Positions 21,101-35,129 of a DNA stretch of 64,000 nt are shown here, in pieces. The position numbers and the translations under genes are program-made. Within the stretch, counting starts at the first letter, position 1; each line of letters starts with the position of its first letter. The stretch is from Liolophura sinensis. Taxonomy: Eukaryota > Mollusca > Polyplacophora > Chitonida > Chitonidae. The stretch spans positions 186,001 to 250,000 of the forward strand of contig NW_027017968.1 of assembly GCF_032854445.1 (NCBI RefSeq). The letters are read 5' to 3'. The notes under the pieces were generated by a model. It was not told the origin of the DNA and did no database searches. It saw only the letters and a program-made list of their open reading frames with translations.

Positions 21101-24100
21101 CTACGCGTAGAAAAACCACACCATTTGTACGTGAAAAACACAAGGTACTTGATACAGTCTGCTGTAAAAAGTACAACTGAACACTGACCCACTTCAGTAA
21201 GGTGCCAAAAGATGCGGAATTGAGCCAGGCATCGGCAGCTGTTGAAAAATTGCAAATTTCCCTGGTTTCCATGGAGTAAGAGCCGTTGCTGGGCACGTGA
21301 TTATGACATAAATGATCATTCAATTGTCGCTACAAGCAAAAGTATTGGTCGGAGAGCAACGCGGTTTGCACCATTCGATTTCTCGTCACAAAATACGTCG
21401 GATTAGCCTCTTACCAGCAGCACTGCAACAAATTTTCCAATTTTGCATTTTTGCCTGGTCTTTTTGTTAATTGAAATCGGCTACACTGTACTCTGTACAA
21501 TCGCGACTGGTCATTACTATATTCAACTTTTGACTATAGTTATGTGCCCTTCGGTAGCCCAGAAGACCTGAAATCTTTGGGCTCAGCCCATTTAACTCAC
21601 CCAGCAATTGCCTTACTTCTAAGTGCAAGACAATCTCAATGTCTTTATCTACGTGTAGAAAAACCACACCATTTGTACATGATAAACACAAGATACTTGA
21701 TACAGTCTGCTGTAAAAAGTACAACTGAACACTGACCCACTTCAGTAAGGTGCCAAAAGATGCGGAATTGAGCCAGGCATCGGCAGCTGTTGAAAAATTG
21801 CAAATTTCCCTGGTTTCCATGGAGTAAGAGCCGTTGCTGGGCACGTGATTATGACATAAATGATCATTCAATTGTCACTACAGCCAAAAGTATTGGTCGG
21901 AGTGCAACGCGGTTTGCACCATTCGATTTCTCGTCACAAAATTCGTCGGATTAGCCTCTTACCAGCAGCACTGGAACAGTTTTTCCACTTTTGCATTTTT
22001 ACCTGGTCTTTTTGTTAATTGAAATCGGCTACCCTGTACTCTGTACAATCGCGACTGGTCATTACTATATTCAACTTTTGTCTATAAGTTATGTGCCCTT
22101 CGGTAGCCCAGAAGACCTGAAATCTTTGGGCCAAGCCCATTTAACTCACCCAGCAATTGCCTTACTTCTAAGTGCAAGACAATCTCAATGTCTTTATCTA
22201 CGCGTAGAAAAACCACACCATTTGTACGTGAAAAACACAAGGTACTTGATACAGTCTGCTGTAAAAAGTACAACTGAACACTGACCCACTTCAGTAAGGT
22301 GCCAAAAGATGCGGAATTGAGCCAGGCATCGGCAGCTGTTGAAAAATTGCAAATTTCCTAGTTTCCATGGAGTAAGAGCCGTTGCTGGGCACGTGAATAT
22401 GACATAAATGATCATTCAATTGTCGCTACAGGCAAAAGTATTGGTCGGAGAGCAAGGCGGTTTGCACCATTCGATTTCTCGTCACAAAATACGTCGGATT
22501 AGCCTCTTACCAGCAGCACTGGAACAGTGTTTCCACTTTTGCATTTTTACCTGGTCTTTTTGTTTATTGAAATCGGCTACCCTGTACTCTGTACAATCGC
22601 GACTGGTCATTACTATATTCAACTTTTGTCTATAAGTTATGTGCCCTTCGGTAGCCCAGAAGACCTGAAATCTTTGGGCGAAGCCCATTTAACTCACCCA
22701 GCAATTGTCTTACTTCTAAGTGCAAGACATTCTCAATTTCTTTATCTACGTGTAGAAAAACCACACCATTTGTACATGAAAAACACAAGGTACTTGATAC
22801 AGTCTGCTGTAAAAAGTACAACTGACCACAGACCCACATGAATAAGGTGCCAAAAGATGCGGAATTGAGCCAGGCATCGGCAGCTGTTAAAAAAATTGCA
22901 AATATCCCTGGTTTCCATGGAGTAAGAGCCGTTGCTGGGCACGTGATTATGACATAAATGATCATTCAAATTGTCGCTAGAAGCAAAAGTATTGGTCGGA
23001 GAGCAACGCGGTTTGCACCATTCGATTTCTCGTCACAAATACGTCGGATTAGCCTCTTACCAGCAGCACTGCAACAAATTTCCAATTTTGCATTTTTGCC
23101 TGGTCTTTTTGTTAATTGAAATCGGCTACACTGTACTCTGTACAATCGCGACTGGTCATTACTATATTCAACTTTTGACTATAAGTTATGTGCCCTTCGG
23201 TAGCCCAGAAGACCTGAAATCTTTGGGCTCAGCCCATTTAACTCACCCAGCAATTGCCTTACTTCTAAGTGCAAGACAATCTCAATGTCTTTATCTACGT
23301 GTAGAAAAACCACACCATTGTACGTGAGAAACACAAGGTACTTGATACAGTCTGCTGTAAAAAAGTACAACTGAACACTGACCCACTTCAGTAAGGTGCC
23401 AAAAGATGCGGAATTGAGCCAGGCATCGGCAGCTGTTGAAAAATTGCAAATTTCCCTAGTTTCCATGGAGTAAGAGCCGTTGCTGGCACGTGAATATGAC
23501 ATAAATGATCATTCAATTGTCGCTACAGGCAAAAGTATTGGTCGGAGAGCAAGGCGGTTTGCACCATTCGATTTCTCGTCACAAAATACGTCGGATAGCC
23601 TCTTACCAGCAGCACTGGAACAGTGTTTCCACTTTGCATTTTTACCTGGTCTTTTTGTTTATTGAAATCGGCTACCCTGTACTCTGTACAATCGCGACTG
23701 GTCATTACTATATTCAACTTTTGTCTATAAGTTATGTGCCCTTCGTAGCCCAGAAGACCTGAATCTTTGGCGAAGCCCATTTAACTCACCCAGCAATTGT
23801 CTTACTTCTAAGTGCAAGACATCTCAATTTCTTTATCTACGTGTAGAAAAACCACACCATTTGTACATGAAAAACACAAGGTACTTGATACAGTCTGCTG
23901 TAAAAGTACAACTGACCACAGACCCACATGAATAAGGTGCCAAAGATGCGGAATTGAGCCAGGCATCGCAGCTGTTAAAAAATTGCAATATCCCTGGTTT
24001 CCATGGAGTAAGAGCCGTTGCTGGGCACGTGATTATGACATAAATGATCATTCAATTGTCGCTACAGGCAAAAGTATTGGTCGGAGAGCAAGGCGGTTTG

Positions 24101-24704
24101 CACCATTCGATTTCTCGTCACAAAATACGTCGGATTAGCCCTCTTACCAGCAGCACTGGAACAGTTTTTCCACTTTTGCATTTTTGCCTGGTCTTTTTGT
24201 TAATTGAAATCGGCTACACTGTAACTCTGTACAATCGCGACTGGTCATTACTATATTCAACTTTTGACTATATGTTATGTGCCCTTCGGTAGCCAGAAGA
24301 CGTCAAATCTTTGGGCCAAGCCCATTTAACTCACCCAGCAATTGCCTTACTTCTAAGTGCAAGACAATCTCAATGTCTTTATCTACGCGTAGAAAAACCA
24401 CACCATTTGTACGTGAAAAACACAAGGTACTTGATACAGTCGCGCTGTAAAAAGTACAACTGAACACTGACCCACTTCAGTAAGGTGCCAAAAGATGCGG
24501 AATTGAGCCAGGCATCGGCAGCTGTTGAAAAATTGCAAATTTCCCTGGTTTCCATGGAGTAAGAGCCGTTGCTGTGCACGTGATTATGACATAAATGATC
24601 ATTCAATTGTCGCTACAAGCAAAAGTATTGGTCGGAGAGCAACGCGGTTTGCACCATTCGATTTCTCGTCACAAAATACGTCGGATTAGCCTCTTACCAG
24701 CAGC
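18121..24704. repeat. Monomers 34-45, reshuffled left-hand types
   Basis: Starts at 18121 (D/F hybrid), 18670 (G/J mosaic), 19222 (D2), 19773 (A), 20322 (C), 20873 (A), 21422 (D), 21970 (B), 22518 (C), 23068 (D/F/B mixture), 23614 (C) and 24155 (A). The run C A D B at 20322-22517 repeats the run at 1099-3294, including the rare AAATTCGTCGG change. The monomer at 23614 is 541 bp through many scattered one-base losses. Most copies here differ from their left-hand partners mainly by one-base indels in short runs. Confidence 0.72.
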
Positions 24705-27700
24705 ACTGCAACAAATTTTCCAATTTTGCATTTTTGCCTGGTCTTTTGTTAATTGAAATCGGCTACACTGTACTCTGTACAATCGCGACTGGTCATTACT
24801 ATATTCAACTTTTGACTATAAGTTATGTGCCCTTCGGTAGCCCAGAAGACCTGAAATCTTTGGGCTAAGCCCATTTAACTCACCGAGCAAATGTCTTACT
24901 TCTAACTCCAAGACAATCTCAATGTCTTTATCTACGCGTAGAAAAACCACACCATTTGTACATGAAAAACACAAGGTATTTGATACAGTCTGCTGTCAAA
25001 AGTACAACTGAACACTGACCCACTTCAGTAAGGTGCCAAAAGATGCGGAATTGAGCCAGGCATCGGCAGCTGTTGAAAAATTGCAAATTTCCCTGGTTTC
25101 CATGGAGTAAGAGCCGTTGCTGGGCACGTGATTATGACATAAATGATCATTCAATTGTCACTACAGCCAAAAGTATTGGTCGGAGAGCAACGCGGTTTGC
25201 ACCATTCGATTTCTCGTCACAAAATACGTCGGATTAGCCTCTTACCAGCAGCACTGGAACAGTTTTTCCAGTTTTGCATTTTTACCTGGTCTTTTTGTTA
25301 TTGAAATCGGCTACACTGTACTCTGTACAATCGCGACTGGTCATTACTATATTCAACTTTTGACTATAAGTTATGTGCCCTTCGGTAGCCCAGAAGACGT
25401 CAAATCTTTCGGCTAAGCCCATTTAACTCACCCAGCAATTGTCTTACTTCTCAGTCAAGACAATCTCAATGTCTTTATCTACGTGTAGAAAAACCAGACC
25501 ATTTGTACATAAAAACACAAGGTACTTGATACAGTCTGCTGTAAAAAGTACAACTGACCACAGACCCACATTTATAAGGTGCCAAAGATGCGGAATTGGG
25601 CCAGGTATTGGCAGCTGTTAAAAAATTGCAATTTCCCTGGTTTCCATGGAGTAAGAGCCGTTGCTGGGCACGTGATTATGACATAAATGATCATTCAATT
25701 GTCGCTACAAGCAAAAGTATTGGTCGGAGAGCAACGCGGTTTGCACCATTCGATTTCTCGTCCACAAAATACGTCGGATTAAGCCTCTTAGCAGCAGCAC
25801 TGGAACAATTTTTCCAATTTTGCATTTTTGCCTGGTCTTTTTGTTAATTGAAATCGGCTACACTGTACTCTGTACAATCGCGACTGGTCATTACTATATT
25901 CAACTTTTGACTATAAGTTATGTACCCTACGGTAGCCCAGAAGACGTCAAATCTTTCGGCTAAGCCCATTTAACTCACCTAGCAATTGCCTTACTTTTAA
26001 GTGCAAGACAATCTCAGTGTCTTTACTCTACGTGTAGAAAAACCACACCATTTGTACGTGAAAAACACAAGGTATTTGATACAGTCTGCTGTAAAAAGTA
26101 CACTGAACACTGACCCACTTCAGTAAGGTGCCAAAAGATGCGGAATTGAGCCAGGCATCGGCAGCTGTTGAAAAATTGCAAATTTCCCTGGTTTCCATGG
26201 AGTAAGAGCCGTTGCTGGGCACGTGATTATGACAAAATGATCATTCAATTGTCACTACAGCCAAAAGTATTGGTCGGAGAGCAACGCGGTTTGCACCATT
26301 CGATTTCTCGTCACAAAATACGTCGGATTAGCCTCTTACCAGCAGCACTGGAACAGTGTTTCCACTTTTGCATTTTTACCTGGTCTTTTTGTTAAAAATC
26401 GGCTACACTGTACTCTGTACAATCGCGACTGGTCATTACTATATTCAACTTTTGACTATAAGTTATGTGCCCTTCGGTAGCCCAGAAGACGTCAAATCTT
26501 TCGGCTAAGCCCATTTAACTCACCCAGCAATTGTCTTACTTCTCAGTCCAAGACAATCTCAATGTCCTTTATCTACGTGTAGAAAAACCAGACCATTTGT
26601 ACATAAAAAACACAAGGTACTTGGTACAGTCTGCTGTAAAAAGTACAACTGACCACAGACCCACATTTTATAAGGTGCCAAAAGATGCGGAATTGGGCCA
26701 GGTATTGGCAGCTGTTAAAAAATTGCAAATTTGCCTGGTTTCCATGGAGTAAGAGCCGTTGCTGGGCACGTGATTATGACATAAATGATCATTGAATTGT
26801 CGCTACAGCCAAAAGTATTGGTCGGAGAGCAAGGCGGATTGCACCATTGGATTTCTCGTCACAAAATACGTCGGATTAGCCTCTTACCAGCAGCACTGGA
26901 ACAGTTTTTGCACTTTTGCGTTTTTGCCTGGTCTTTTTGTAATTGAAATCGGCTACACTGTACTCTGTACAATCGCGACTGGTCATTACTATATTCAACT
27001 TTTGACTATAAGTTATGTGCCCTTCGGTAGCCCAGAAGACCTGAAATCTTTGGGCTCAGCCCATTTAACTCACCCAGCAATTGCCTTACTTCTAAGTGCA
27101 AGACAATCTCAATGTCTTTATCTACGTGTAGAAAAACCAGACCATTTGTACGTGAAAAACACAAGGTACTTGATACAGTCTGCTGTAAAAAGTACAACTG
27201 AACACTGACCCACTTCAGTAAGGTGCCAAAAGATGCGGAATTGAGCCAGGCATCGGCAGCTGTTGAAAAATTGCAAATTTCCCTGGTTTCCATGGAGTAA
27301 GAGCCGTTGCTGGGCACGTGATTATGACATAAATGATCATTCAATTGTCACTACAGCCAAAAGTATTGGTCGGAGAGCAACGCGGTTTGCACCATTCGAT
27401 TTCTCGTCACAAAATACGTCGGATTAGCCTCTTACCAGCAGCACTGGAACAGTTTTTCCACTTTTGCATTTTTACCTGGTCTTTTTGTTAATTGAAATCG
27501 GCTACACTGTACTCTGTACAATCGCGACTGGTCATTACTATATTCAACTTTTGACTATAAGTTATGTGCCCTACGGTAGCCCAGAAGACGTCAAATCTTT
27601 CGGCTAAGCCCATTTAACTTACCCAGCAATTGTCTTACTTCTAAGTCCAAGACAATCTCAATGTCTTTATCTACGTGTAGAAAAACCACACCATTTGTAC

Positions 27701-27992
27701 GTGAAAAACACAAGGTACTTGATACAGTCTGCTGTAAAAAGTACAAACTGAACCCTGATCCACTTCAGTAAGGTGCCAAAAGATGCGGAATTGAGCCAGG
27801 CATCGGCAGCTGTTGAAAAATTGCAAATTTCCCTGGTTTCCATGGAGTAAGAGCCGTTGCTGGGCACGTGATTATGACATAAATGATCATTCAATTGTCA
27901 CTACAGCCAAAAGTATTGGTCAGAGAGCAACGCGGTTTGCACCATTCGATTTCTCGTCACAAATTACGCCGGATTAGTCTCTTACCAGCAGC
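24705..27992. repeat. Monomers 46-51, transition between left and right type sets
   Basis: Starts at 24705, 25253, 25799, 26347, 26895 and 27443. The monomer at 24705 still has the left-type ACGCGT. From 25253 the right-hand alleles appear together: TTCGGCTAAG, CCAGACCATT, ACATAAAAAAC, CATTTATAAGG and GGGCCAGGTATTGG. Variants confined to this stretch include CCCTACGG (near 25927 and 27569). Lengths are 546-550 bp. Confidence 0.7.
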
Positions 27993-30900
27993 ACTGGAAC
28001 AGTTTTTGCACTTTTGCGTTTTTGCCTGGTCTTTTTGTTAATTGAAATCGGCTACACTGTACTCTGTACAATCGCGACTGGTCATTACTATATTCAACTT
28101 TTGACTATAAGTTATGTGCCCTTCGGTAGCCCAGAAGACCTGAAATCTTTGGGCTAAGCCCATTTAACTCACCCAGCAATTGCCTTACTTCTAAGTGCAA
28201 GACAATCTCAATGTATTTATCTACGTGTAGAAAAACCACACCATTTGTACATGATGAACACAAGGTACTTGATACAGTCTGCTGTAAAAAGTACAACTGA
28301 ACACTGACCCACTTCAGTAAAATGCCAAAAGATGCGGAATTGAGCCAGGCATCGGCAGCTGTTGAAAAATTGCAAATTTCCCTGGTTTCCATGGAGTAAG
28401 AGCCGTTGCTGGGCACGTGATTATGACATAAATGATCATTCAATTGTCGCCACAGCCAAAAGTATTGGTCGGAGAGCAACGCGGTTTGCACCATTCGATT
28501 TCTCGTCACAAAATACGTCGGATTAGCCTCTTACCAGCAGCACTGGAACAGTTTTTCCACTTTTGCATTTTTGCCTGGTCTTTTTGTTAATTGAAATCGG
28601 CTACACTGTACTCTGTACAATCGCGACTGGTCATTACTATATTCAACTTTTGACTATAAGTTATGTGCCCTTCGGTAGCCCAGAAGACCTGAAATCTTTG
28701 GGCTAAGCCCATTTAACTCACCCAGCAATTGCCTTATCTCTAAGTGCAAGACAATCTTAATGTCGTTATCTGCGTGTAGAAAAACCACACCATTTGTACA
28801 TGAAAAACACAAGGTACTTGATACAGTCTGCTGTAAAAAGCACAACTGAACACTGACTCACTTCAGAAAGGTGCCAAAAGATGCGGAATTGAGCCAGGCA
28901 TCGGCAGCTGTTGAAAAATTGCAAATTTCCCTGGTTTCCATGGAGTAAGAGCCGTTGCTGGGCACTTGATTATGACATAAATGATCATTCAATTGTCACT
29001 ACAGCCAAAAGTATTGGTCGGAGAGCAACGCGGTTTGCACCATTCGATTTGTCGTCACAAAATACGTCGGATTAGCCTCTTACCAGCAGCACTGGAACAG
29101 TTTTTCCACTTTTGCATTTTTACCTGGTCTTTTTGTTAATTGAAATCGGCTACACTGTACTCTGTACAATCGCGACTGGTCATTACTATATTCAACTTTT
29201 GACTATAAGTTATGTGCCCTTCGGTAGCCCAGAAGACATCAAATCTTTGGGCTAAGCCCATTTAACTCACCCAGCAATTGTCTTACTTCTCAGTCCAAGA
29301 CAATCTCAATGTCTTTATCTACGTGTAGAAAAACCACACCATTTGTACATAAAAAACACAAGGTACTTGATACAGTCTGCTGTAAAAAGTACAACTGACC
29401 ACAGACCCACATTTATAAGGTGGCAAAAGATGCGGAATTGAGCCAGGTATGGGCAGCTGTTGAAAAATTGCAAATTTCCCTGGTTTCCATGGAGTAAGAG
29501 CCGTTGCTGGGCACGTGATTATGACATAAATGATCATTCAATTGTCGCTACATGCAAAAGTATTGGTCGGAGAGCAACGCGGTTTGCACCAATCGATTTT
29601 TCGTCACAAAATACGTCGGATTAGCCTCTTACCAGCAGCACTGGAACGGTTTTTCCACTTTTGCATTTTTGCCTGGTCTTTTTGTTAATTGAAATCGGCT
29701 ACACTGTACTCTGTACAATCGCGACTGGTCATTACTATATTCAACTTTTGACTATAAGTTATGTGCCCTTCGGTAGCCCAGAAGACCTGAAATCTTTGGG
29801 CCAAGCCCATTTAACTCACCCAGCAATTGTATTACTTCTAAGTCCAAGACAATCTCAATGTCTTTATTTACGTGTAAAAAAAACAAGACCATTTGTACAT
29901 AAAAAACACAAGGTACTTGATACAGTCTGCTGTAAAAAGTACAACTAAACACTGACCCACATTTATAAGGTGCCAAAAGAAGCGGAATTGGGCCAGGCAT
30001 CGGCAGCTGTTAAAAAAGTGCAAATATCCCTGGTTTCCATGGAGTAAGAGCCGTTGCTGGGCACGCGATTATGACATAAATGATCATTCAATTGTCGCTA
30101 CAGCCAAAAGTATTGGTCGGAGAGCAACGCGGATTGCACCATTGGATTTCTCGTCACAAAATACGTCGGATTAGCCTCTTACCAGCAGCACTGGAACAGT
30201 TTTTCCACTTTTGCGTTTTTACCTGGTATTTTTGTTAATTGAAATCGGCTACACTGTACTCTGTACAATCGCGACTGGTCATTACTATATTCAACTTTTG
30301 ACTATAAGTTATGTGCCCTTCGGTAGCCCAGAAGACCTGAAATCTTTGGGCTAAGCCCATTTAACTCACCCAGCAATTGTCTTACTTCTAAGTCCAAGAC
30401 AATCTCAATGTCTTTATCTACGTGTAGAAAAACCATACCATTTGTACGGGAAAAACACAAGGTACTTGATACAGTCTGCGGTAAAAAGTACAACTAAACA
30501 CTGACCCACATTTATAAGGTGCCAAAAGATGCGGAATTGAGCCAGGCATCGGCAACTGTTGAAAAATTGCAAATTTCCCTGGTTTCCATGGAGTAAGAGC
30601 CGTTGCTGGGCACGTGATTATGACATAAATGATCATTCAATTGTCACTACAGGCAAAAGTATTAGTCAGAGAGAAACGCGGTTTGCACCATTCGATTTCT
30701 CGTCACAAAATACGTCGGATTAGCCTCTTACCAGCAGCACTGGAACAGTTTTTCCACTTTTGCATTTTTACCTGGTCTTTTTGTTAATTGAAATCGGCTA
30801 CACTGTACTCTGTACAATCGCGACTGGTCATTACTATATTCAACTTTTGACTATAAGTTATGTGCTTTTCGGTAGCCCAGAAGACCTGAAATCTTTGGGC

Positions 30901-31286
30901 CAAGCCCATTTAACTCACCCAGCAATTGTCTTACTTCTAAGTGCAAGACAATCTCAATGTCTTTATCTACGTGTAGAAAAACCACACCATTTGTACGTGA
31001 AAAACACAAGGTACTTGATACAGTCTGCTGTAAAAGTACAACTGAACACTGACCCACTTCAGTAAGGTGCCAAAAGATGCGGAACTGAGCCAGGCATCGG
31101 CAGCTGTTGAAAAATTGCAAATTTCTCGGGTTTCCATGGAGTAAGAGCCGTTGCTGTGCACGTGATTATGACATAAATGATCTTTCAATTGTCGCTACAG
31201 GCAAAAGTAATAGTCGGAGAGCAACGCGGTTTGCACCATTCGATTTGTCGTCACAAAATACGTCGGATTAGCCTCTTATCAGCAGC
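27993..31286. repeat. Six-monomer block, copy 1 (monomers 52-57)
   Basis: Starts at 27993, 28542, 29091, 29640, 30190 and 30739. The monomers at 28542 and 29091 match those at 31836 and 32385 (CTGCGTGTAG, GACTCACTTCAGAAAGG, CACTTGATT; then CTCAGTCCAAG, ACATAAAAAAC and AAGGTGGC). The second half of 30190 and all of 30739 match 33483 and 34032 (CCATACC, CTGCGGTAAAA, AGTCAGAGAGAAACG; then GTGCTTTTCGG, GGAACTGAGCC, TTTCTCGGG). The offset is 3293-3294 bp. The monomers at 27993 and 29640 are not matched by their partners. Confidence 0.7.
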
Positions 31287-34200
31287 ACTGGAACAATTTT
31301 TCCAATTTTGCGTTTTTGCCTGGCCTTTTTGTTAATTGAAATCGGCTACACTGTACTCTGTACAATCGCGACTGGTCATTACTATATTCAACTTTTGACT
31401 ATAAGTTATGTGCCCTTCGGTAGCCCAGAAGACCTGAAATCTTTGGGCTAAGCCCATTTAACTCACCTAGCAATTGCCTTACTTCTAAGTGCAAGAAAAT
31501 CTCAATGTCTTTATCTACGTGTAGAAAAACCACACCATTTGTACGTGAAAAACACAAAGTACTTGATACAGTCTGCTGTAAAAAGTACAACTGAACACTG
31601 ACCCACTTCAGTAAGGTGCCAAAAGATGCGGAATTGAGCCAGGCATCGGCAGCTGTTGAAAAATTGCAAATGTCCCTGGTTTCCATGGAGTAAGAGCCGT
31701 TGCTGGGCACGTGATTATGACATAAATGATCATTCAATTGTCACTACAGCCAAAAGTATTGGTCGGAGAGCAACGCGGTTTGCACCATTCGATTTCTCGT
31801 CACAAAATACGTCGGATTAGCCTCTTACCAGCAGCACTGGAACAGTTTTTCCACTTTTGCATTTTTGCCTGGTCTTTTTGTTAATTGAAATCGGCTACAC
31901 TGTACTCTGTACAATCGCGACTGGTCATTACTATATTCAACTTTTGACTATAAGTTATGTGCCTTTCGGTAGCCCAGAAGACCTGAAATCTTTGGGCTAA
32001 GCCCATTTAACTCACCCAGCAATTGCCTTACTTCTAAGTGCAAGACAATCTTAATGTCTTTATCTGCGTGTAGAAAAACCACACCATTTGTACATGAAAA
32101 ACACAAGGTACTTGATACAGTCTGCTGTAAAAAGTACAACTGAACACTGACTCACTTCAGAAAGGTGCCAAAAGATGCGGAATTGAGCCAGGCATGGGCA
32201 GCTGTTGAAAAATTGCAAATTTCCCTGGTTTCCATGGAGTAAGAGCCGTTGCTGGGCACTTGATTATGACATAAATGATCATTCAATTGTCACTACAGCC
32301 AAAAGTATTGGTCGGAGAGCAACGCGGTTTGCACCATTCGATTTGTCGTCACAAAATACGTCGGATTAGCCTCTTACCAGCAGCACTGGAACAGTTTTTC
32401 CACTTTTGCATTTTTACCTGGTCTTTTTGTTAATTGAAATCGGCTACACTGTACTCTGTACAATCGCGACTGGTCATTACTATATTCAACTTTTGACTAT
32501 AAGTTATGTGCCCTTCGGTAGCCCAGAAGACGTCAAATCTTTGGGCTAAGCCCATTTAACTCACCCAGCAATTGTCTTACTTCTCAGTCCAAGACAATCT
32601 CAATGTCTTTATCTACGTGTAGAAAAACCACACCATTTGTACATAAAAAACACAAGGTACTTGATACAGTCTGCTGTAAAAAGTACAACTGACCACAGAC
32701 CCACATTTATAAGGTGGCAAAAGATGCGGAATTGAGCCAGGTATCGGCAGCTGTTGAAAAATTGCAAATTTCCCTGGTTTCCATGGAGTAAGAGCCGTTG
32801 CTGGGCACGTGATTATGACATAAATGATCATTGAATTGTCGCTACAGCCAAAAGTATTGGTCGGAGAGCAAGGCGGATTGCACCATTGGATTTCTCGTCA
32901 CAAAATACGTCGGATTAGCCTCTTACCAGCAGCACTGGAACAGTTTTTCCACTTTTGCATTTTTACCTGGTATTTTTGTTAATTGAAATCGGCTACACTG
33001 TACTCTGTACAATCGCGACTGGTCATTACTATATTCAACTTTTGACTATAAGTTATGTGCCCTTCGGTAGCCCAGAAGACCTGAAATCTTCGGGCTAAGC
33101 CCATTTAACTCACCCAGCAATTGCCTTACTTCTAAGTGCAAGACAATCTCAATGTCTTTATCTACGTGTAGAAAAACCACACCATTTGTACGTGAAAAAC
33201 ACAAGGTACTTGATACAGTCTGCTGTAAAAAGTACAACTGAACACTGACCCACTTCAGTAAGGTGCCAAAAGATGCGGAATTGAGCCAGGCATCGGCAGC
33301 TGTTGAAAAATTGCAAATTTCCCTGGTGTCCATGGAGTAAGAGCCGTTGCTGGGCACGTGATTATGACATAAATGATCATTCAATTGTCACTACAGGCAA
33401 AAGTATTAGTCGGAGAGCAACGCGGTTTGCACCATTCGATTTCTCGTCACAAAATACGTCGGATTAGCCTCTTACCAGCAGCACTGGAACAGTTTTTCCA
33501 CTTTTGCATTTTTACCTGGTCTTTTTGTTAATTGAAATCGGCTACACTCTACTCTGTACAATCGCGACTGGTCATTACTATATTCAACTTTTGACTATAA
33601 GTTATGTGCCCTTCGGTAGCCCAAGAGACGTCAAATCTTTCGGCTAAGCCCATTTAACTCACCCAGCAATTGTCTTACTTCTAAGTCCAAGACAATCTCA
33701 ATGTCTTTATCTACGTGTAGAAAAACCATACCATTTGTACGGGAAAAACACAAGGTACTTGATACAGTCTGCGGTAAAAAGTACAACTAAACACTGACCC
33801 ACATTTATAAGGTGCCAAAAGATGCGGAATTGAGCCAGGCATCGGCAACTGTTGAAAAATTGCAAATTTCCCTGGTTTCCATGGAGTAAGAGCCGTTGCT
33901 GGGCACGTGATTATGACATAAATGATCATTCAATTGTCACTACAGGCAAAAGTATTAGTCAGAGAGAAACGGGGTTTGCACCATTCGATTTCTCGTCACA
34001 AAATACGTCGGATTAGCCTCTTACCAGCAGCACTGGAACAGTTTTTCCACTTTTGCATTTTTACCTGGTCTTTTTGTTAATTGAAATCGGCTACACTGTA
34101 CTCTGTACAATCGCGACTGGTCATTACTATATTCAACTTTTGACTATAAGTTATGTGCTTTTCGGTAGCCCAGAAGACCTGAAATCTTTGGGCCAAGCCC

Positions 34201-35129
34201 ATTTAACTCACCCAGCAATTGTCTTACTTCTAAGTGCAAGACAATCTCAATGTCTTTATCTACGTGTAGAAAAAACCACACCATTTGTACGTGAAAAACA
34301 CAAGGTACTTGATACAGTCTGCTGTAAAAGTACAACTGAACACTGACCCACTTCAGTAAGGTGCCAAAAGATGCGGAACTGAGCCAGGCATCGGCAGCTG
34401 TTGAAAAATTGCAAATTTCTCGGGTTTCCATGGAGTAAGAGCCGTTGCTGTGCACGTGATTATGACATAAATGATCTTTCAATTGTCGCTACAGGCAAAA
34501 GTAATAGTCGGAGAGCAACGCGGTTTGCACCATTCGATTTGTCGTCACAAAATACGTCGGATTAGCCTCTTATCAGCAGCACTGGAACAATTTTTCCAAT
34601 TTTGCGTTTTTGCCTGGCCTTTTTGTTAATTGAAATCGGCTACACTGTACTCTGTACAATCGCGACTGGTCATTACTATATTCAACTTTTGACTATAAGT
34701 TATGTGCCCTTCGGTAGCCCAGAAGACGTCAAATCTTTGGGCTAAGCCCATTTAACTCACCCAGCAATTGTCTTACTTCTAAGTCCAAGACAATCTCAAT
34801 GTCTTTATTTACGTGTAAAAAAAACAAGACCATTTGTACATAAAAAAAAAAGGTACTTGATACAGTCTGCTGTAAAAAGTACAACTAAACACTGACCCAC
34901 ATTTATAAGGTGCCAAAAGATGCGGAATTGGGCCAGGCATCGGCAGCTGTTAAAAAATTGCAAATATCCCTGGTTTCCATGGAGTAAGAGCCGTTGCTGG
35001 GCACGTGATTATGACATAAATGATCATTGAATTGTCGCTACAGCCAAAAGTATTGGTCGGAGAGCAACGCGGTTTGCACCATTCGATTTCTCGTCACAAA
35101 ATACGTTGGATTAGCCTCTTACCAGCAGC
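31287..35129. repeat. Six-monomer block, copy 2, plus hybrid monomer 64
   Basis: Starts at 31287, 31836, 32385, 32934, 33483, 34032 and 34581. The start of 34581 repeats the start of 31287 (CAATTTTTCCAAT, CCTGGCC). Its later part instead resembles 29640 (TTTACGTGTAAAAAAAAC, AACTAAACACTG, GGGCCAGGCATCGG, AAATATCC), so it is another hybrid monomer. The ten-A run near 34844-34853 is the longest homopolymer I noticed in the array and may be a sequencing artefact. Confidence 0.65.
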
